A DNA stretch of 64,000 bases from positions 62,001 through 126,000 of the forward strand of contig MEED01000014.1 of NCBI GenBank assembly GCA_001724855.1, written 5' to 3'. The stretch comes from Lautropia sp. SCN 69-89 (GTDB lineage: Bacteria > Pseudomonadota > Gammaproteobacteria > Burkholderiales > Burkholderiaceae_E). Shown here piece after piece: positions 25,945 through 35,202 of the stretch (positions within the stretch are counted from its first letter, which is position 1; every line of letters begins with the position of its first letter). Below the pieces are notes generated by a model. The model saw only the letters and a program-made list of their open reading frames with translations. It was not told the DNA's origin and searched no databases. Both the position numbers and the translations under genes were made by a program.

Positions 25945-26999
25945 GCCCCGCCTTCGAACGCCGCCTGGCCGATGCCGACGCCGCGGCGCGCGAGCTGCGC
26001 ACGCTGCGTGACCTGCTGCGCTGGGCGGTCTCGCGCTTCGAGTGCGCCGGCATCGCCTACGGCCACGGCACCGACAATCCCCGCGACGAGGCGGTGGCGC
26101 TGCTGCTGTGGGCGCTGCACCTGCCTCCCGATCCGCTCGATCCCTGGCTCGACGCCCGCCTGCCGCGCGCCGAACGGCGCGCCGTGGCCGAGCTCGTCGA
26201 GCGCCGCATCGCATCGCGCGTGCCGGCAGCCTACCTCACCGGCGAGGCCTGGCTGCGCGGGATGCGCTTCGCCTGCGACGCGCGCGCGCTGGTGCCGCGC
26301 TCGCTGATCGCCGAAGCGCTCGACGAGGTGCTGCCGCAATGGCTCGAACTGCACCCGCGAGCACCTTCCTGGCCGGCCGCGATCCTCGACCTGTGCACCG
26401 GCGGCGGCAGCCTCGCGATCCTCGCCGCCGACCGCTTTCCCGACGCGCAGGTGGTCGGCGCCGACCTCTCGGCCGATGCGCTGGCGCTGGCCGCGACCAA
26501 CCGCGAAAGTCATGGACTGCAGCAACGCGTCGAACTGGTCCAGGGAGACCTGTTCGCGCCGCTGCGCGCGCACCGCTTCGACCTGATCCTGTGCAACCCG
26601 CCCTATGTCAACGAAGCGTCGATGCAGGCGCTGCCGCCGGAATTCCGCGCCGAGCCGCGGGCCGCGCTGGCCGGCGGGCGCGACGGCATGGATCTGGTTC
26701 GGCGGATCATCGCCGATGCACCCGCCCACCTGGCCGACGAAGGCGTGCTGCTGCTCGAGATCGGCCACGAGGCGGCGCATTTCGAAGCGGCTTTTCCCGA
26801 ACTCGAGTTCCATTACCTGCCGGTGACTGCCGGCGAGCGGATGCTGGTGCTCGTGGAGGCCGCACAGCTGGCCGCCGCGGCAGCGCGACTGGGCACCACG
26901 GCAGCGCGGCGGGCTCGCCGGCCGGCCGGCGCCGCGCGCAAGCCCCGTCCGCCGTCGGCGCGCCGCACAGCCGCGCGCCCGCCCGGCCGACGCCCGTGA
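25941..26999 (+). CDS. prmB: 50S ribosomal protein L3 N5-glutamine methyltransferase PrmB
   Basis: PrmB (352 aa) methylates a glutamine of ribosomal protein L3 with SAM. The N-terminal helical domain is followed by motif [14 protein letters not shown] and the catalytic [11 protein letters not shown], which is diagnostic for N5-glutamine methyltransferases. The family core ends near residue 300. The last roughly 45 residues are an Arg/Pro/Ala-rich basic tail. The gene overlaps dapE (ATGA) and the ABC-F gene (GTGA). Confidence 0.92.
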   Translation: MSPAFERRLADADAAARELRTLRDLLRWAVSRFECAGIAYGHGTDNPRDEAVALLLWALHLPPDPLDPWLDARLPRAERRAVAELVERRIASRVPAAYLTGEAWLRGMRFACDARALVPRSLIAEALDEVLPQWLELHPRAPSWPAAILDLCTGGGSLAILAADRFPDAQVVGADLSADALALAATNRESHGLQQRVELVQGDLFAPLRAHRFDLILCNPPYVNEASMQALPPEFRAEPRAALAGGRDGMDLVRRIIADAPAHLADEGVLLLEIGHEAAHFEAAFPELEFHYLPVTAGERMLVLVEAAQLAAAAARLGTTAARRARRPAGAARKPRPPSARRTAARPPGRRP

Positions 27000-28978
27000 T
27001 CCGCCTGCAGCAACTGACGCTGTCGCGCGGCGGCAGGGTCCTGCTCGATCGCGCCGACGCGAACATCGGCCCGGGCGAGCGCATCGCGCTGGTCGGCCAG
27101 AACGGCACCGGCAAGACCACGCTGCTCGCGGCGCTGGCCGGCGAGCTGCCGCCCGACGGCGGCGAGATCGTGCAGCCCTGGCGCGACGTGATCCGCCTCG
27201 AGCAGGGCCTGCCTCACAGCCCCCTGCCTGCCTGGCGCTTCATCGTCGCCGGCGATGCGCGGCTGTCGGCCGCGCGGCTCGCGCTCGAGAAGGCCGAGCG
27301 CGACGGCGACGGCATGGCGCTCGCGCATGCACACGATCACTGGCAGGAAGCGGGCGGGCTCACCGCCGAGGCGCGCAGCCGCAGCCTGCTCGCGGGGCTC
27401 GGTTTCGACGCCGCGCAGGCCGATCAGCCGGTCGATGCGCTGTCGGGCGGCTGGCGGATGCGGCTGAACCTTGCGCGCGCGTTGTTCGCTCCGGGTGAAC
27501 TGCTGCTGCTCGACGAACCGACCAACCACCTGGACCTCGACGCGATCCTGTGGCTCGAGCGCTGGTTGCTGCGCTTCGCGGGCACCGCGCTGATCGTTTC
27601 GCACGATCGCGATTTCCTCGACCGCGTCGCCACCGCGACGCTGCACATCGACGGCGCGAAGCTGGTCCGCTACGCGGGCGGCTACAGCGAGTTCGAACGG
27701 CTGCGCGCCCAGCGACAGCTGCAGGCCGAGCGCGAACGTGCCGCCTGGGAAGCGCGCGTGACGCAGCTGAACGCCTTCATCACGCGCTTTCGCGCGCAGG
27801 CGAGCAAGGCACGACAGGCGCAGAGCCGGGTGAAGGCGCTCGAGCGGATGACCGAGGTCGCGCCGATCCGCGCGCTGCGCGGCGTCGAGTTCGCGCTGCA
27901 CGAAGTCGGCGACTGCCCCGACCCGCTGCTGCAGGCGCAGGGGCTCGACTGCGCCCACCCCGGCCACCCGCCGGTGCTGCGCGGCGTCGAACTGTCGGTG
28001 CGACGCGGCTCGCGCATCGGCATTCTCGGTCGCAACGGCGCCGGCAAGAGCACGCTGGTGCGCACGCTCGTGGGCGAACTCGCGCCGCAGGCGGGCGAAG
28101 TGCGCGTCTCGCGCTCGGTGCGCATCGGCTACTTCGCGCAGCAGGGCATCGACCGGTTGCGCGGCGACGAGTCGGCGCTCGCGCAGCTGCAGCGCCTCGC
28201 GCCGGGCGCGCGCGAACAGGTGCTGCGCGACTACCTCGGCCGCTTCGGGTTCTCGGGCGACGCCGCGACGCGACCGGTCGGACCGATGTCCGGGGGGGAG
28301 AAGGCACGTCTGTCGCTTGCGCTGATGCTGCACGACCGGCCGCAGCTGCTGGTGCTCGACGAGCCGACCAACCACCTCGACGCGCAGGCGCGCGATGCGC
28401 TGGCCGATGCGCTCGCCGGCTTCGACGGCGCGGTCCTGCTCGTCTCGCACGATCGCTACCTGCTGCGCGCCACCGCCGACACGCTGATGCTGGTGGCCGA
28501 CGGCGGCCTGCGCGAATTCGAAGGCGATCTCGACGACTATGCCGAATGGCTGATGCAGCGAGCACCGGCCGCGAGCACGACCGCAGCCGGCGCGCCGATG
28601 GGCGACGCTTTGCGCCCTGACCTCCGGCTCGTCGCACGCGCCGCGCCGGGCGCACGCGAGGACGCGGCCGGCGCGAGCCGTCGCGACGATCGCCGACTGG
28701 CAGCGCAGCGGCGCACGCGGCTCGCCGAACGGCTGCAGCCGCTCGATCGCGAGATCGGCGCGCTCGAGCAGCGGCTTGCGGCGATCGGCGCGCGCCTGGC
28801 GCAGGTCGAGGACTGCCTGGCCGATCCGGCCGCCTACCGCGACGCGGCCAACGCAGCGGCGCTGGGCCGCGAGCGCGCCGCACTGGGCCGCGAAAAGGAC
28901 GAGCTGGAGGAGCGCTGGCTCGAGCGCAGCACCGCGCGCGACGCCGAGCGCGAGGCCTTCGCCCGCGATGCCGGGTGA
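26996..28978 (+). CDS. ABC-F family ATPase, YheS-like
   Basis: This soluble ABC-F protein (660 aa) has two ATP-binding domains and no membrane segment; the class acts on ribosomes. Domain 1 has Walker A GQNGTGKTT, signature LSGGWRMRLNLARAL and DEPTNHLDLDAI. Domain 2 has GRNGAGKST, MSGGEKARLSLALML and DEPTNHLDAQ. The linker and the Arg-rich C-terminal coiled coil match YheS more closely than Uup or EttA. The GTG at 26996 overlaps the prmB stop. Its specific role is not known. Confidence 0.88.
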   Translation: MIRLQQLTLSRGGRVLLDRADANIGPGERIALVGQNGTGKTTLLAALAGELPPDGGEIVQPWRDVIRLEQGLPHSPLPAWRFIVAGDARLSAARLALEKAERDGDGMALAHAHDHWQEAGGLTAEARSRSLLAGLGFDAAQADQPVDALSGGWRMRLNLARALFAPGELLLLDEPTNHLDLDAILWLERWLLRFAGTALIVSHDRDFLDRVATATLHIDGAKLVRYAGGYSEFERLRAQRQLQAERERAAWEARVTQLNAFITRFRAQASKARQAQSRVKALERMTEVAPIRALRGVEFALHEVGDCPDPLLQAQGLDCAHPGHPPVLRGVELSVRRGSRIGILGRNGAGKSTLVRTLVGELAPQAGEVRVSRSVRIGYFAQQGIDRLRGDESALAQLQRLAPGAREQVLRDYLGRFGFSGDAATRPVGPMSGGEKARLSLALMLHDRPQLLVLDEPTNHLDAQARDALADALAGFDGAVLLVSHDRYLLRATADTLMLVADGGLREFEGDLDDYAEWLMQRAPAASTTAAGAPMGDALRPDLRLVARAAPGAREDAAGASRRDDRRLAAQRRTRLAERLQPLDREIGALEQRLAAIGARLAQVEDCLADPAAYRDAANAAALGRERAALGREKDELEERWLERSTARDAEREAFARDAG

Positions 28979-29030
28979 CGACGCCCCACTTCGCGCGCGA
29001 CGCGGGGTGACGGCGCGCTACTTCGCGCGC
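28970..29030. repeat. Imperfect 29-base direct repeat across two convergent gene ends
   Basis: Bases 28970-28998 and 29002-29030 agree at about 25 of 29 positions. Both run from a GGGTGAC segment to ACTTCGCGCGC. The first copy covers the ABC-F stop codon; the second covers the stop and last codons of the GST on the other strand. It looks like a local tandem duplication at the junction. Confidence 0.6.
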
Positions 29031-29668
29031 ATCTTCGCCAGCAGCTCCGTGTGGGCCTTGCGATCGGCGTTCACCTTCTGCACCGTCGGGCGCTCGCCCA
29101 GCCGCTTCACGTAGTCGCGCACCGGCAGCGCGGCCAGCGGATCCTCGCCCCAGATCGCCTTGCCGGCCATCGAGATCACCGGCAGGTGCACGACCGCCGC
29201 GCAATCGGCCATCGTGAACCGGTCGCCGGCCAGAAACGGTGCGAACTTCACGAGCCGCGCGATGGCGGCCACGCCGCGCTCGAGGTCGCGACGCGTCGCG
29301 TCGATGGTGCCCTGCGAGACCGTGCCGCCGAAGAACGCCTGCACGTAGACGCGGCGCGCGACCAGCTCGAGATGCAGCTCGGTGAACGCGACCAGTTCGC
29401 GCACCTTGGCCCGCTCGAACGGGTCGGCAGGCAGCAGGGGCACCTGGGGATACGCGTCCTCCAGGTATTCGAGGATCACCTGCGACTCGCACAGCGTGCC
29501 CTGCGGCGTGCGCAGGAACGGCACCTTGCCGAGCGGGCTGGCCCCGAGCGTAGGCTCGTCCTTGCTCGCCCAGTTCAGCTCCTCGGTGAACGCGACGCCC
29601 TTCTCCAGCATCGCGAGCTTGACCTTGTTGTAGTAGTTGCTGACAGCGAAGCCGGCCAGTACCAGCAT
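29018..29668 (-). CDS. Glutathione S-transferase family protein
   Basis: A 216-aa cytosolic GST with a thioredoxin-like N-terminal domain (LVLAGFAVSNYYNKVKLAML) and an all-helical C-terminal domain. LGKVPFLRTPQGTLCESQVI includes the cis-Pro and the Glu-Ser pair that bind glutathione. The ATG at 29668 is preferred over upstream codons because GGGAGG lies eight bases before it and the fold starts there. Substrate is unknown. It is convergent with the ABC-F gene and divergent from the 3-hydroxyacyl-CoA dehydrogenase gene. Confidence 0.85.
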   Translation of the reverse strand: MLVLAGFAVSNYYNKVKLAMLEKGVAFTEELNWASKDEPTLGASPLGKVPFLRTPQGTLCESQVILEYLEDAYPQVPLLPADPFERAKVRELVAFTELHLELVARRVYVQAFFGGTVSQGTIDATRRDLERGVAAIARLVKFAPFLAGDRFTMADCAAVVHLPVISMAGKAIWGEDPLAALPVRDYVKRLGERPTVQKVNADRKAHTELLAKMRAK

Positions 29669-29717
29669 GACGATGTCCTCCCGCGGATCGATGCGCCAGT
29701 GTATCGCGGCGCTCCAG

Positions 29718-29723
29718 TAGAAT
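29718..29723 (+). promoter_or_regulatory. Candidate -10 box of the 3-hydroxyacyl-CoA dehydrogenase gene (leaderless)
   Basis: TAGAAT ends seven bases before the ATG at 29731 (spacer CCCCCGC). No Shine-Dalgarno sequence is present. Transcription would start at about the A of the start codon. A good -35 is not seen. Confidence 0.55.
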
Positions 29724-29730
29724 CCCCCGC

Positions 29731-31269
29731 ATGAGCACACCACCCTTCCAGCGGATCGGCGTCGTCGGCAGTGGCGCCATGGGACGGGGCATCGCCCAGC
29801 TGTTCGTCCAGAGCGGCATCGCGGTGCGCCTGCATGACAACAACGCGGCGGCCGTCACCTCGGCGATCGCCGGCATCGCCGACGTGTTCGCCCGGCAGGT
29901 CGAGAAGGGGCGCATGTCCGCCGAAGCCGCAGCGGCCGCGCGCGCGCGGCTCGAGCCGGCCGACGCGCTGTCCGCGCTCGCCGACTGCGACCTGGTCGTC
30001 GAGGCGATCGTCGAGCGACTCGACGTCAAGCGCGAACTGTTCGGGCAGCTCGAGGCAATCATCGCCGACGACGCGGTGCTCGCCACCAACACGTCGTCGC
30101 TGTCGGTCACTGCCATTGCCGCCGCCTGCCGTCGGCCGCAGCGCGTCGCCGGCCTGCACTTCTTCAACCCCGTGCCGCTGATGAAGGTGGTCGAGGTGAT
30201 CGACGGCATGCGCACCGATTCGTCCGTGGTCGAGCGCCTGGTCGCGCTCACACGGCTCACCGGGCACCTCGCGGTGGTGGCGCAGGACACGCCCGGGTTC
30301 ATCGTCAACCATGCGGGGCGCGGCTTCGGCACCGAGGCGCTGAAGGCGCTCGGCGAGGGCGTCGCCGACGTCGCGACCGTCGACCGGATCCTGCGCGAAC
30401 AGGTCGGCTTCGACGGACAGGGCTTCAAGCTCGGGCCCTTCGAGTTGCTCGACCTCACCGGCCTCGACGTCTCGCAACCGGTGATGGAGTCGATCTACCG
30501 CCAGTTCTACGACGAGCCGCGCTTCCGCCCGTCGGTGATCGCCGCGCAGCGCCTTGCCGCCGGTCTCACCGGCCGCAAGGCGGGCGAAGGCTTCTATCGG
30601 TACGCCGACGGGCGCCAGCAGGCCTCGCCCGAAGCGGCGCCGCCGACGGTCGCGGTCAGGCCGCCGGTCTGGGTCGCGCCCGGGCCGCGCGCCGCGATGC
30701 TGCGCGAAGCGGTCGCCGCGCTGCAGGGCGTCGTGCACGACACCGAACAGCCGGGCGAGCACGCACTGGTGCTCGTGGCGCCGCTCGGGCTCGACGCCAC
30801 CGCGGCCGCCGCTGCGGCCGGGCTGCCGGCCTCGCGTACCGTCGCGGTCGACACGCTGTTCCCGATCGCACCGGGCGGCTGCAGGCGTCGCGTGCTGATG
30901 CCCACGCCCGCAACGCGCGCCGACTATCGCGACGCCGCGCACGCGCTGTTCGCCACCGACAGCACGCCGGTCTCGATGCTGCGCGACAGCCCCGGCTTCG
31001 TCGCGCAACGCGTGCTCGCGATGATCGTCTCGATCGGCACCGAGATCGCGCAGCAGCGCATCGCCTCGCCGGCCGACATCGACACCGCGGTGCGCACCGG
31101 GCTGGGCTATCCGCTCGGGCCGCTCGCGATGGGCGACGCGCTGGGCGCAGCGACGGTGCTCGAGATCCTCGAGAACCTGCACCGGCTCACCGGCGATCCG
31201 CGTTACCGCCCCGGCGGCTGGCTGCGCCGACGCGCGCAGCTGGGCCTGTCGCTGCTGCACGAGGATTGA
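29731..31269 (+). CDS. 3-hydroxyacyl-CoA dehydrogenase, PaaC/PaaH type
   Basis: This 512-aa enzyme oxidises 3-hydroxyacyl-CoA to 3-ketoacyl-CoA with NAD. GVVGSGAMGRGIAQLF carries the Rossmann GxGxxG at residues 13-18. LATNTSSLSVTAIA and GLHFFNPVPLMKVVEVI are the catalytic His region and substrate site. A first C-terminal dimerisation domain starts near DTPGFIVNHAGRG. A second, diverged copy (DSPGFVAQRVLAMI.. YPLGPLAMGD) ends the protein, as in the phenylacetate-pathway type. The crotonase-fold gene follows after four bases. It is the first gene of the acyl-CoA module. Confidence 0.9.
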   Translation: MSTPPFQRIGVVGSGAMGRGIAQLFVQSGIAVRLHDNNAAAVTSAIAGIADVFARQVEKGRMSAEAAAAARARLEPADALSALADCDLVVEAIVERLDVKRELFGQLEAIIADDAVLATNTSSLSVTAIAAACRRPQRVAGLHFFNPVPLMKVVEVIDGMRTDSSVVERLVALTRLTGHLAVVAQDTPGFIVNHAGRGFGTEALKALGEGVADVATVDRILREQVGFDGQGFKLGPFELLDLTGLDVSQPVMESIYRQFYDEPRFRPSVIAAQRLAAGLTGRKAGEGFYRYADGRQQASPEAAPPTVAVRPPVWVAPGPRAAMLREAVAALQGVVHDTEQPGEHALVLVAPLGLDATAAAAAAGLPASRTVAVDTLFPIAPGGCRRRVLMPTPATRADYRDAAHALFATDSTPVSMLRDSPGFVAQRVLAMIVSIGTEIAQQRIASPADIDTAVRTGLGYPLGPLAMGDALGAATVLEILENLHRLTGDPRYRPGGWLRRRAQLGLSLLHED

Positions 31270-31273
31270 CCCC

Positions 31274-32071
31274 ATGGCGGCGCGCCTGCTGTCCGAGCGC
31301 CGCGGCGCAGTGCTGCTGCTGCGCATCTCGAATCCGCAGGCACGCAACGCGCTGCACCCCGACGTCTACCGCGACGGCGCGGCCGCGCTGCGCGCCGCCG
31401 GCGAAGACCATGGCGTGCGCGCGGTCGTCCTCGCCGGCGAAGGCGAGCACTTCTGTGCCGGCGGCAACCTGCATCGGCTGCGCGAGAACCGCTCGGCCGA
31501 CCCGACGGTGCAGGCCGCCTCGATCGACCTGCTCGCCGAATGGATCGCGGCGATCCGCGATTGCCCGAAGCCCGTCATCGCGGCCGTCGAGGGTGCTGCC
31601 GCCGGCGCGGGCTTCTCGCTCGTGCTCGCCTGCGACCTGGTGTTCGCCGCCGAGGACGCGCGCTTCGTCATGTCGTACGTGAAGGTCGGGCTCACCTGCG
31701 ACGGCGGAGCCAGCCATTTCCTCGCGACCCGCCTGCCCTACCCGCTCGCCTACGAGCTGCTGTCCGGCGGCCAGCCGATCGACGCACCGCGGTTGCACGC
31801 GCTGGGGCTCGTGAACGCACTCGCACCGCGCGGCGAAGCGCTGGCGGTGGCGCTGGCGCGCGCCTCCGAACTGGCCGACGGCCCGGCGTTCGCGCTGGGC
31901 CGCATCAAGTCGCTGCTGGCGGCGCACGAACGCGAAACCCTGGCGCACCAGCTCGTGCGCGAACGCGACAACTTCGTCGCGGCGCTGTTTCACGACGACG
32001 GCGGCGAAGGCATCGACGCCTTCCTCGCCAGGCGCCCGCCGCGCTTCAACCGCGACGCGGGCACCGGCTGA
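31274..32071 (+). CDS. Enoyl-CoA hydratase/isomerase (crotonase) family protein
   Basis: A 265-aa crotonase-fold protein. The oxyanion-hole segment HFCAGGNL and the helix EGAAAGAGFSLVLACDL are clear. The two glutamates of classical hydratase are missing: Ser115 and Tyr135 stand in their places. Asp143 in GLTCDGG aligns with the catalytic Asp of dienoyl-CoA isomerase and PaaG-like isomerases. Isomerase or hydrolase activity is therefore more likely than simple hydration; this is inferred from alignment by eye. It sits between the dehydrogenase and the kinase in one operon. Confidence 0.85.
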   Translation: MAARLLSERRGAVLLLRISNPQARNALHPDVYRDGAAALRAAGEDHGVRAVVLAGEGEHFCAGGNLHRLRENRSADPTVQAASIDLLAEWIAAIRDCPKPVIAAVEGAAAGAGFSLVLACDLVFAAEDARFVMSYVKVGLTCDGGASHFLATRLPYPLAYELLSGGQPIDAPRLHALGLVNALAPRGEALAVALARASELADGPAFALGRIKSLLAAHERETLAHQLVRERDNFVAALFHDDGGEGIDAFLARRPPRFNRDAGTG

Positions 32072-32099
32072 ATGCACTGCACGATTGCACGGAGGACCC

Positions 32100-33200
32100 G
32101 TGGCTGATCCGTCCACCGCCGGCGCTGCCGACAACGACGCCGCCTACAGCGGGACCGTCGCGGTTCCCGAACGCCATCGCGTCGACGCCGATGCGTTGTC
32201 GGGCTGGCTGCGCGAGCACGTGCCCGACTTCGCCGGCCCCCTGACGATCGAACTCTTCAAGGGCGGGCAGTCGAACCCCACCTACCGGCTGTCCACGCCC
32301 GGCGCGGCCTACGTGATGCGCTCCAAGCCCGGACCGGTCGCGAGACTGCTGCCCTCGGCGCACGCGATCGAGCGCGAATACCGCGTGCTCGCGGCGCTCG
32401 CCGGAACCGGCATCCCGGTGGCACGCGTGCACGCGCTGTGCGAAGACGAAGCGGTGATCGGGCGCGCCTTCTACATCATGGAGTACATCGACGGCCGCGT
32501 ACTCTGGGAGCAGTCGCTGCCGGGCCTGTCGAACTCCGAGCGCAGCGCGATCTACGAAGAGATGAACCGGGTGATCGCCGCGCTGCACACAGTCGACTAC
32601 GAGGCGATCGGGCTGGGCGACTTCGGCAAGCCGGGCAACTACTTCGCGCGCCAGATCGGCCGCTGGAGCCGGCAGTACCAGGCCTCGGAGACCGAGCCGA
32701 TCGACGCGATGAACCGGCTGATCGATTGGCTGCCGCAGCACGTGCCGCCGGGCGACGAGACCTCGATCGTGCATGGCGACTACCGGCTCGACAACCTCGT
32801 CTTCGACCGCCGCGAGCCGCGCATCCGCGCGATCCTCGACTGGGAGCTGTCCACGCTGGGCCACCCGCTCGCCGATTTCTCGTACCACTGCATGGCCTGG
32901 CACATCGCGCCGGGACAGTTCCGCGGCATCGCCGGGCTCGATCACGCGGCGCTCGGCATTCCGGCCGAGCGCGACTACGTGCAGGCGTATTGCCGGCGCA
33001 CCGGACGCGACCCGGCGGCCACGCTCGCCCACTGGGATTTCTATCTCGCGTACAACATGTTCCGGCTCGCCGCCATCCTGCAGGGAATCATGAAGCGCGC
33101 GGTCGACGGCACGGCCTCGAGCGCGCAGGCAATCGAGGCGGGGCGGCGCGCGCGCCCGCTCGCCGAGATGGGTTGGGAGATCGCGCAGCGCGTGCGCTGA
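32100..33200 (+). CDS. APH-type kinase, homologue of the ACAD10/ACAD11 kinase domain (LvaA-like)
   Basis: A 366-aa aminoglycoside-phosphotransferase-fold kinase. [14 protein letters not shown] is the nucleotide loop. The catalytic loop is [12 protein letters not shown] (residues 225-236), and the metal motif [18 protein letters not shown] begins at Asp247. These match the kinase domain of ACAD10/ACAD11 closely. In the Pseudomonas levulinate pathway, LvaA of this family phosphorylates 4-hydroxyacyl-CoA. The start is GTG at 32100, with GGAGG five bases upstream; a TTG at 32085 is in frame but has no such site. The adjoining ACAD gene supports a 4-hydroxyacyl-CoA role over antibiotic resistance. 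Confidence 0.85.
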   Translation: MADPSTAGAADNDAAYSGTVAVPERHRVDADALSGWLREHVPDFAGPLTIELFKGGQSNPTYRLSTPGAAYVMRSKPGPVARLLPSAHAIEREYRVLAALAGTGIPVARVHALCEDEAVIGRAFYIMEYIDGRVLWEQSLPGLSNSERSAIYEEMNRVIAALHTVDYEAIGLGDFGKPGNYFARQIGRWSRQYQASETEPIDAMNRLIDWLPQHVPPGDETSIVHGDYRLDNLVFDRREPRIRAILDWELSTLGHPLADFSYHCMAWHIAPGQFRGIAGLDHAALGIPAERDYVQAYCRRTGRDPAATLAHWDFYLAYNMFRLAAILQGIMKRAVDGTASSAQAIEAGRRARPLAEMGWEIAQRVR

Positions 33201-33234
33201 GCGCGCAGCGTGTGCGTTGACACAGGAGAACACC

Positions 33235-34494
33235 ATGGAATTCGAATACTCGGCACGATGCGTCGAGCTGCGGCAGCGGCTGCTCGCCTTCATGGACGAG
33301 CACATCTATCCGAACGAGCGCCGCTTCTACCAGGAGGTGTCGGCGAACCGGCGCGCCGGCAACGCGTGGATCCCGACGAAGATCGTCGAGGAGCTCAAGC
33401 CGAAGGCGCGCGCGGCCGGCCTGTGGAACCTGTTCCTGCCGAAGTCCGCGCGGGTCCCCGAAGGGCTGTCGAACCTCGACTACGCACCGCTGTGCGAGAT
33501 CATGGGCCGCGTCACCTGGGCGCCGGAGGTCTTCAACTGCAACGCGCCCGACACCGGCAACATGGAGACGCTCGAGCGCTACGCGAGCGAACCGATCAAG
33601 CGTGCCTGGCTCGACCCGCTGCTCGCCGGCGAGATCCGCTCGGCCTTCGCGATGACCGAGCCCGCGGTCGCGTCCTCCGACGCCACCAACATCCAGGCGC
33701 GCATCGAGCGCCAGGGCGACCACTACCTGATCAACGGGCGCAAGTGGTGGACTTCGGGTGCGGGCGACCCGCGCTGCAAGGTCTACATCTTCATGGGCAA
33801 GACCGACCCGGACGCCGGCCGCCACGAGCAGCAATCGATGATCGTCGTGCCCGCCGACACCCCCGGGATCACCGTGGTGCGGCCGCTCAACGTGTTCGGC
33901 TATGACGACGCCCCGCACGGCCATTGCGAAGTCGCCTTCGAGAACGTGCGCGTTCCGGTGGAGAACATCCTGCTCGGCGAGGGGCGCGGCTTCGAGATCG
34001 CGCAGGGCCGGCTCGGCCCGGGACGCATCCACCACTGCATGCGCTCGATCGGCGTGGCCGAGCGCGCCCTCGAATACATGTGCAAGCGGCTGTCTTCGCG
34101 CACCGCCTTCGGCAAGCCGATCTCCGCGCACAACGTCTGGCACGAGCGGATCGCCGACGCGCGCTGCATGATCGACCAGGCGCGGCTTCTCACGCTGAAG
34201 GCCGCCTACATGATGGACACGGTCGGCAACAAGGTGGCCAGGGCCGAGATCGCGATGATCAAGGTCGTCGCGCCGAACATCGCCTGCCAGATCCTCGACT
34301 GGGCGATCCAGGCGCACGGTGGCGCCGGCGTCAGCGACGACTTCCCGCTCGCATCGCTGTATGCCCACCAGCGCACGCTGCGGCTGGCCGACGGCCCCGA
34401 CGAGGTTCACCGCAACGCGATCGCCAAGCTCGAGCTCGCGAAGCACCTGCCGGTGCCCGGCGCCGCCAAGGCGCAGCCCGCGCGCGGCGCCTGA
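33235..34494 (+). CDS. Acyl-CoA dehydrogenase, ACAD10/ACAD11 (LvaC-like) type
   Basis: A 419-aa FAD flavoprotein of the acyl-CoA dehydrogenase fold. [15 protein letters not shown] and [20 protein letters not shown] form the FAD/substrate region. [13 protein letters not shown] and [17 protein letters not shown] are strongly ACAD11-like. In LvaC and ACAD11 the partner of the APH kinase removes phosphate from a 4-phosphoacyl-CoA to allow normal beta-oxidation. AGGAGA stands five bases before the ATG at 33235. It lies 34 bases after the kinase gene and 11 bases before a GST. Confidence 0.9.
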   Translation: MEFEYSARCVELRQRLLAFMDEHIYPNERRFYQEVSANRRAGNAWIPTKIVEELKPKARAAGLWNLFLPKSARVPEGLSNLDYAPLCEIMGRVTWAPEVFNCNAPDTGNMETLERYASEPIKRAWLDPLLAGEIRSAFAMTEPAVASSDATNIQARIERQGDHYLINGRKWWTSGAGDPRCKVYIFMGKTDPDAGRHEQQSMIVVPADTPGITVVRPLNVFGYDDAPHGHCEVAFENVRVPVENILLGEGRGFEIAQGRLGPGRIHHCMRSIGVAERALEYMCKRLSSRTAFGKPISAHNVWHERIADARCMIDQARLLTLKAAYMMDTVGNKVARAEIAMIKVVAPNIACQILDWAIQAHGGAGVSDDFPLASLYAHQRTLRLADGPDEVHRNAIAKLELAKHLPVPGAAKAQPARGA

Positions 34495-34505
34495 GGACGC
34501 ACGTC

Positions 34506-35198
34506 ATGATCGACCTCTACACCTGGCCGACGCCCAACGGTCACAAGATCCACATCATGCTCGAGGAGTGCGGCCTGCCGTACGCCGTGCATCCGGTGGA
34601 CATCCGCGCCGGCGAGCAGTTCTCGACCCGGTTCCTCGAGATCAGCCCGAACAACAAGATCCCGGCGATCGTCGACAGCGACGGACCCGACGGCCGACCG
34701 ATCTCGCTGTTCGAGTCCGGCGCGATCCTCGTCTACCTCGCCGGCAAGACCGGCCGGTTCCTGCCCCGCAGCACGCGCGGCAGGTACGAGGTCCTGCAGT
34801 GGCTGATGTTCCAGATGGGCGGCGTCGGCCCCATGCTCGGGCAGGCGCACCATTTCCGCATCTACGCGCCCGAGCCGATCCCCTACGCGATCGATCGCTA
34901 CACGAAAGAGGCCGCGCGGCTGTATCGCGTCCTCGACCGGCGGCTCGAAGCCACCGGCGCCTTTCTCGGCGGGCGCCAGTATTCGATCGCCGACATCGCG
35001 ACCTGGCCGTGGATACGCTCGCACGCCAGCCAGGGCATCGGCCTGGCCGACTATCCCGGCGTGAAGCGCTGGTACGAGACGATCGGCAAGCGTGCCGCCG
35101 TGGTGCGCGCGCTCACGGTGCTGGCCGACCGGCGCAAGCCGATGGACGACAAGGCGCGCGAGAACCTGTTCGGCGCCACCCAGTACGCGCGGCGCTGA
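34506..35198 (+). CDS. Glutathione S-transferase, Nu-class (YfcG/YghU-like)
   Basis: A 230-aa GST. The start MIDLYTWPTPNGHKIHIML has the TPNGxKI signature of the YfcG/YghU class, whose members act as glutathione-dependent disulfide reductases without an active-site Cys. EISPNNKIPAIVD and SLFESGAILVYLAGKTG complete the glutathione site. The C-terminal domain contains YSIADIATWPW. It is the last gene of the plus-strand acyl-CoA operon, so it may protect against reactive lipid aldehydes; that role is inferred from context. Confidence 0.88.
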   Translation: MIDLYTWPTPNGHKIHIMLEECGLPYAVHPVDIRAGEQFSTRFLEISPNNKIPAIVDSDGPDGRPISLFESGAILVYLAGKTGRFLPRSTRGRYEVLQWLMFQMGGVGPMLGQAHHFRIYAPEPIPYAIDRYTKEAARLYRVLDRRLEATGAFLGGRQYSIADIATWPWIRSHASQGIGLADYPGVKRWYETIGKRAAVVRALTVLADRRKPMDDKARENLFGATQYARR

Positions 35199-35202
35199 AG
35201 CC

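Noticed and set aside
32100-33200. Aminoglycoside resistance phosphotransferase
   Set aside because: The fold is shared, but the motifs match the ACAD10/11 kinase domain and the neighbours are acyl-CoA enzymes.
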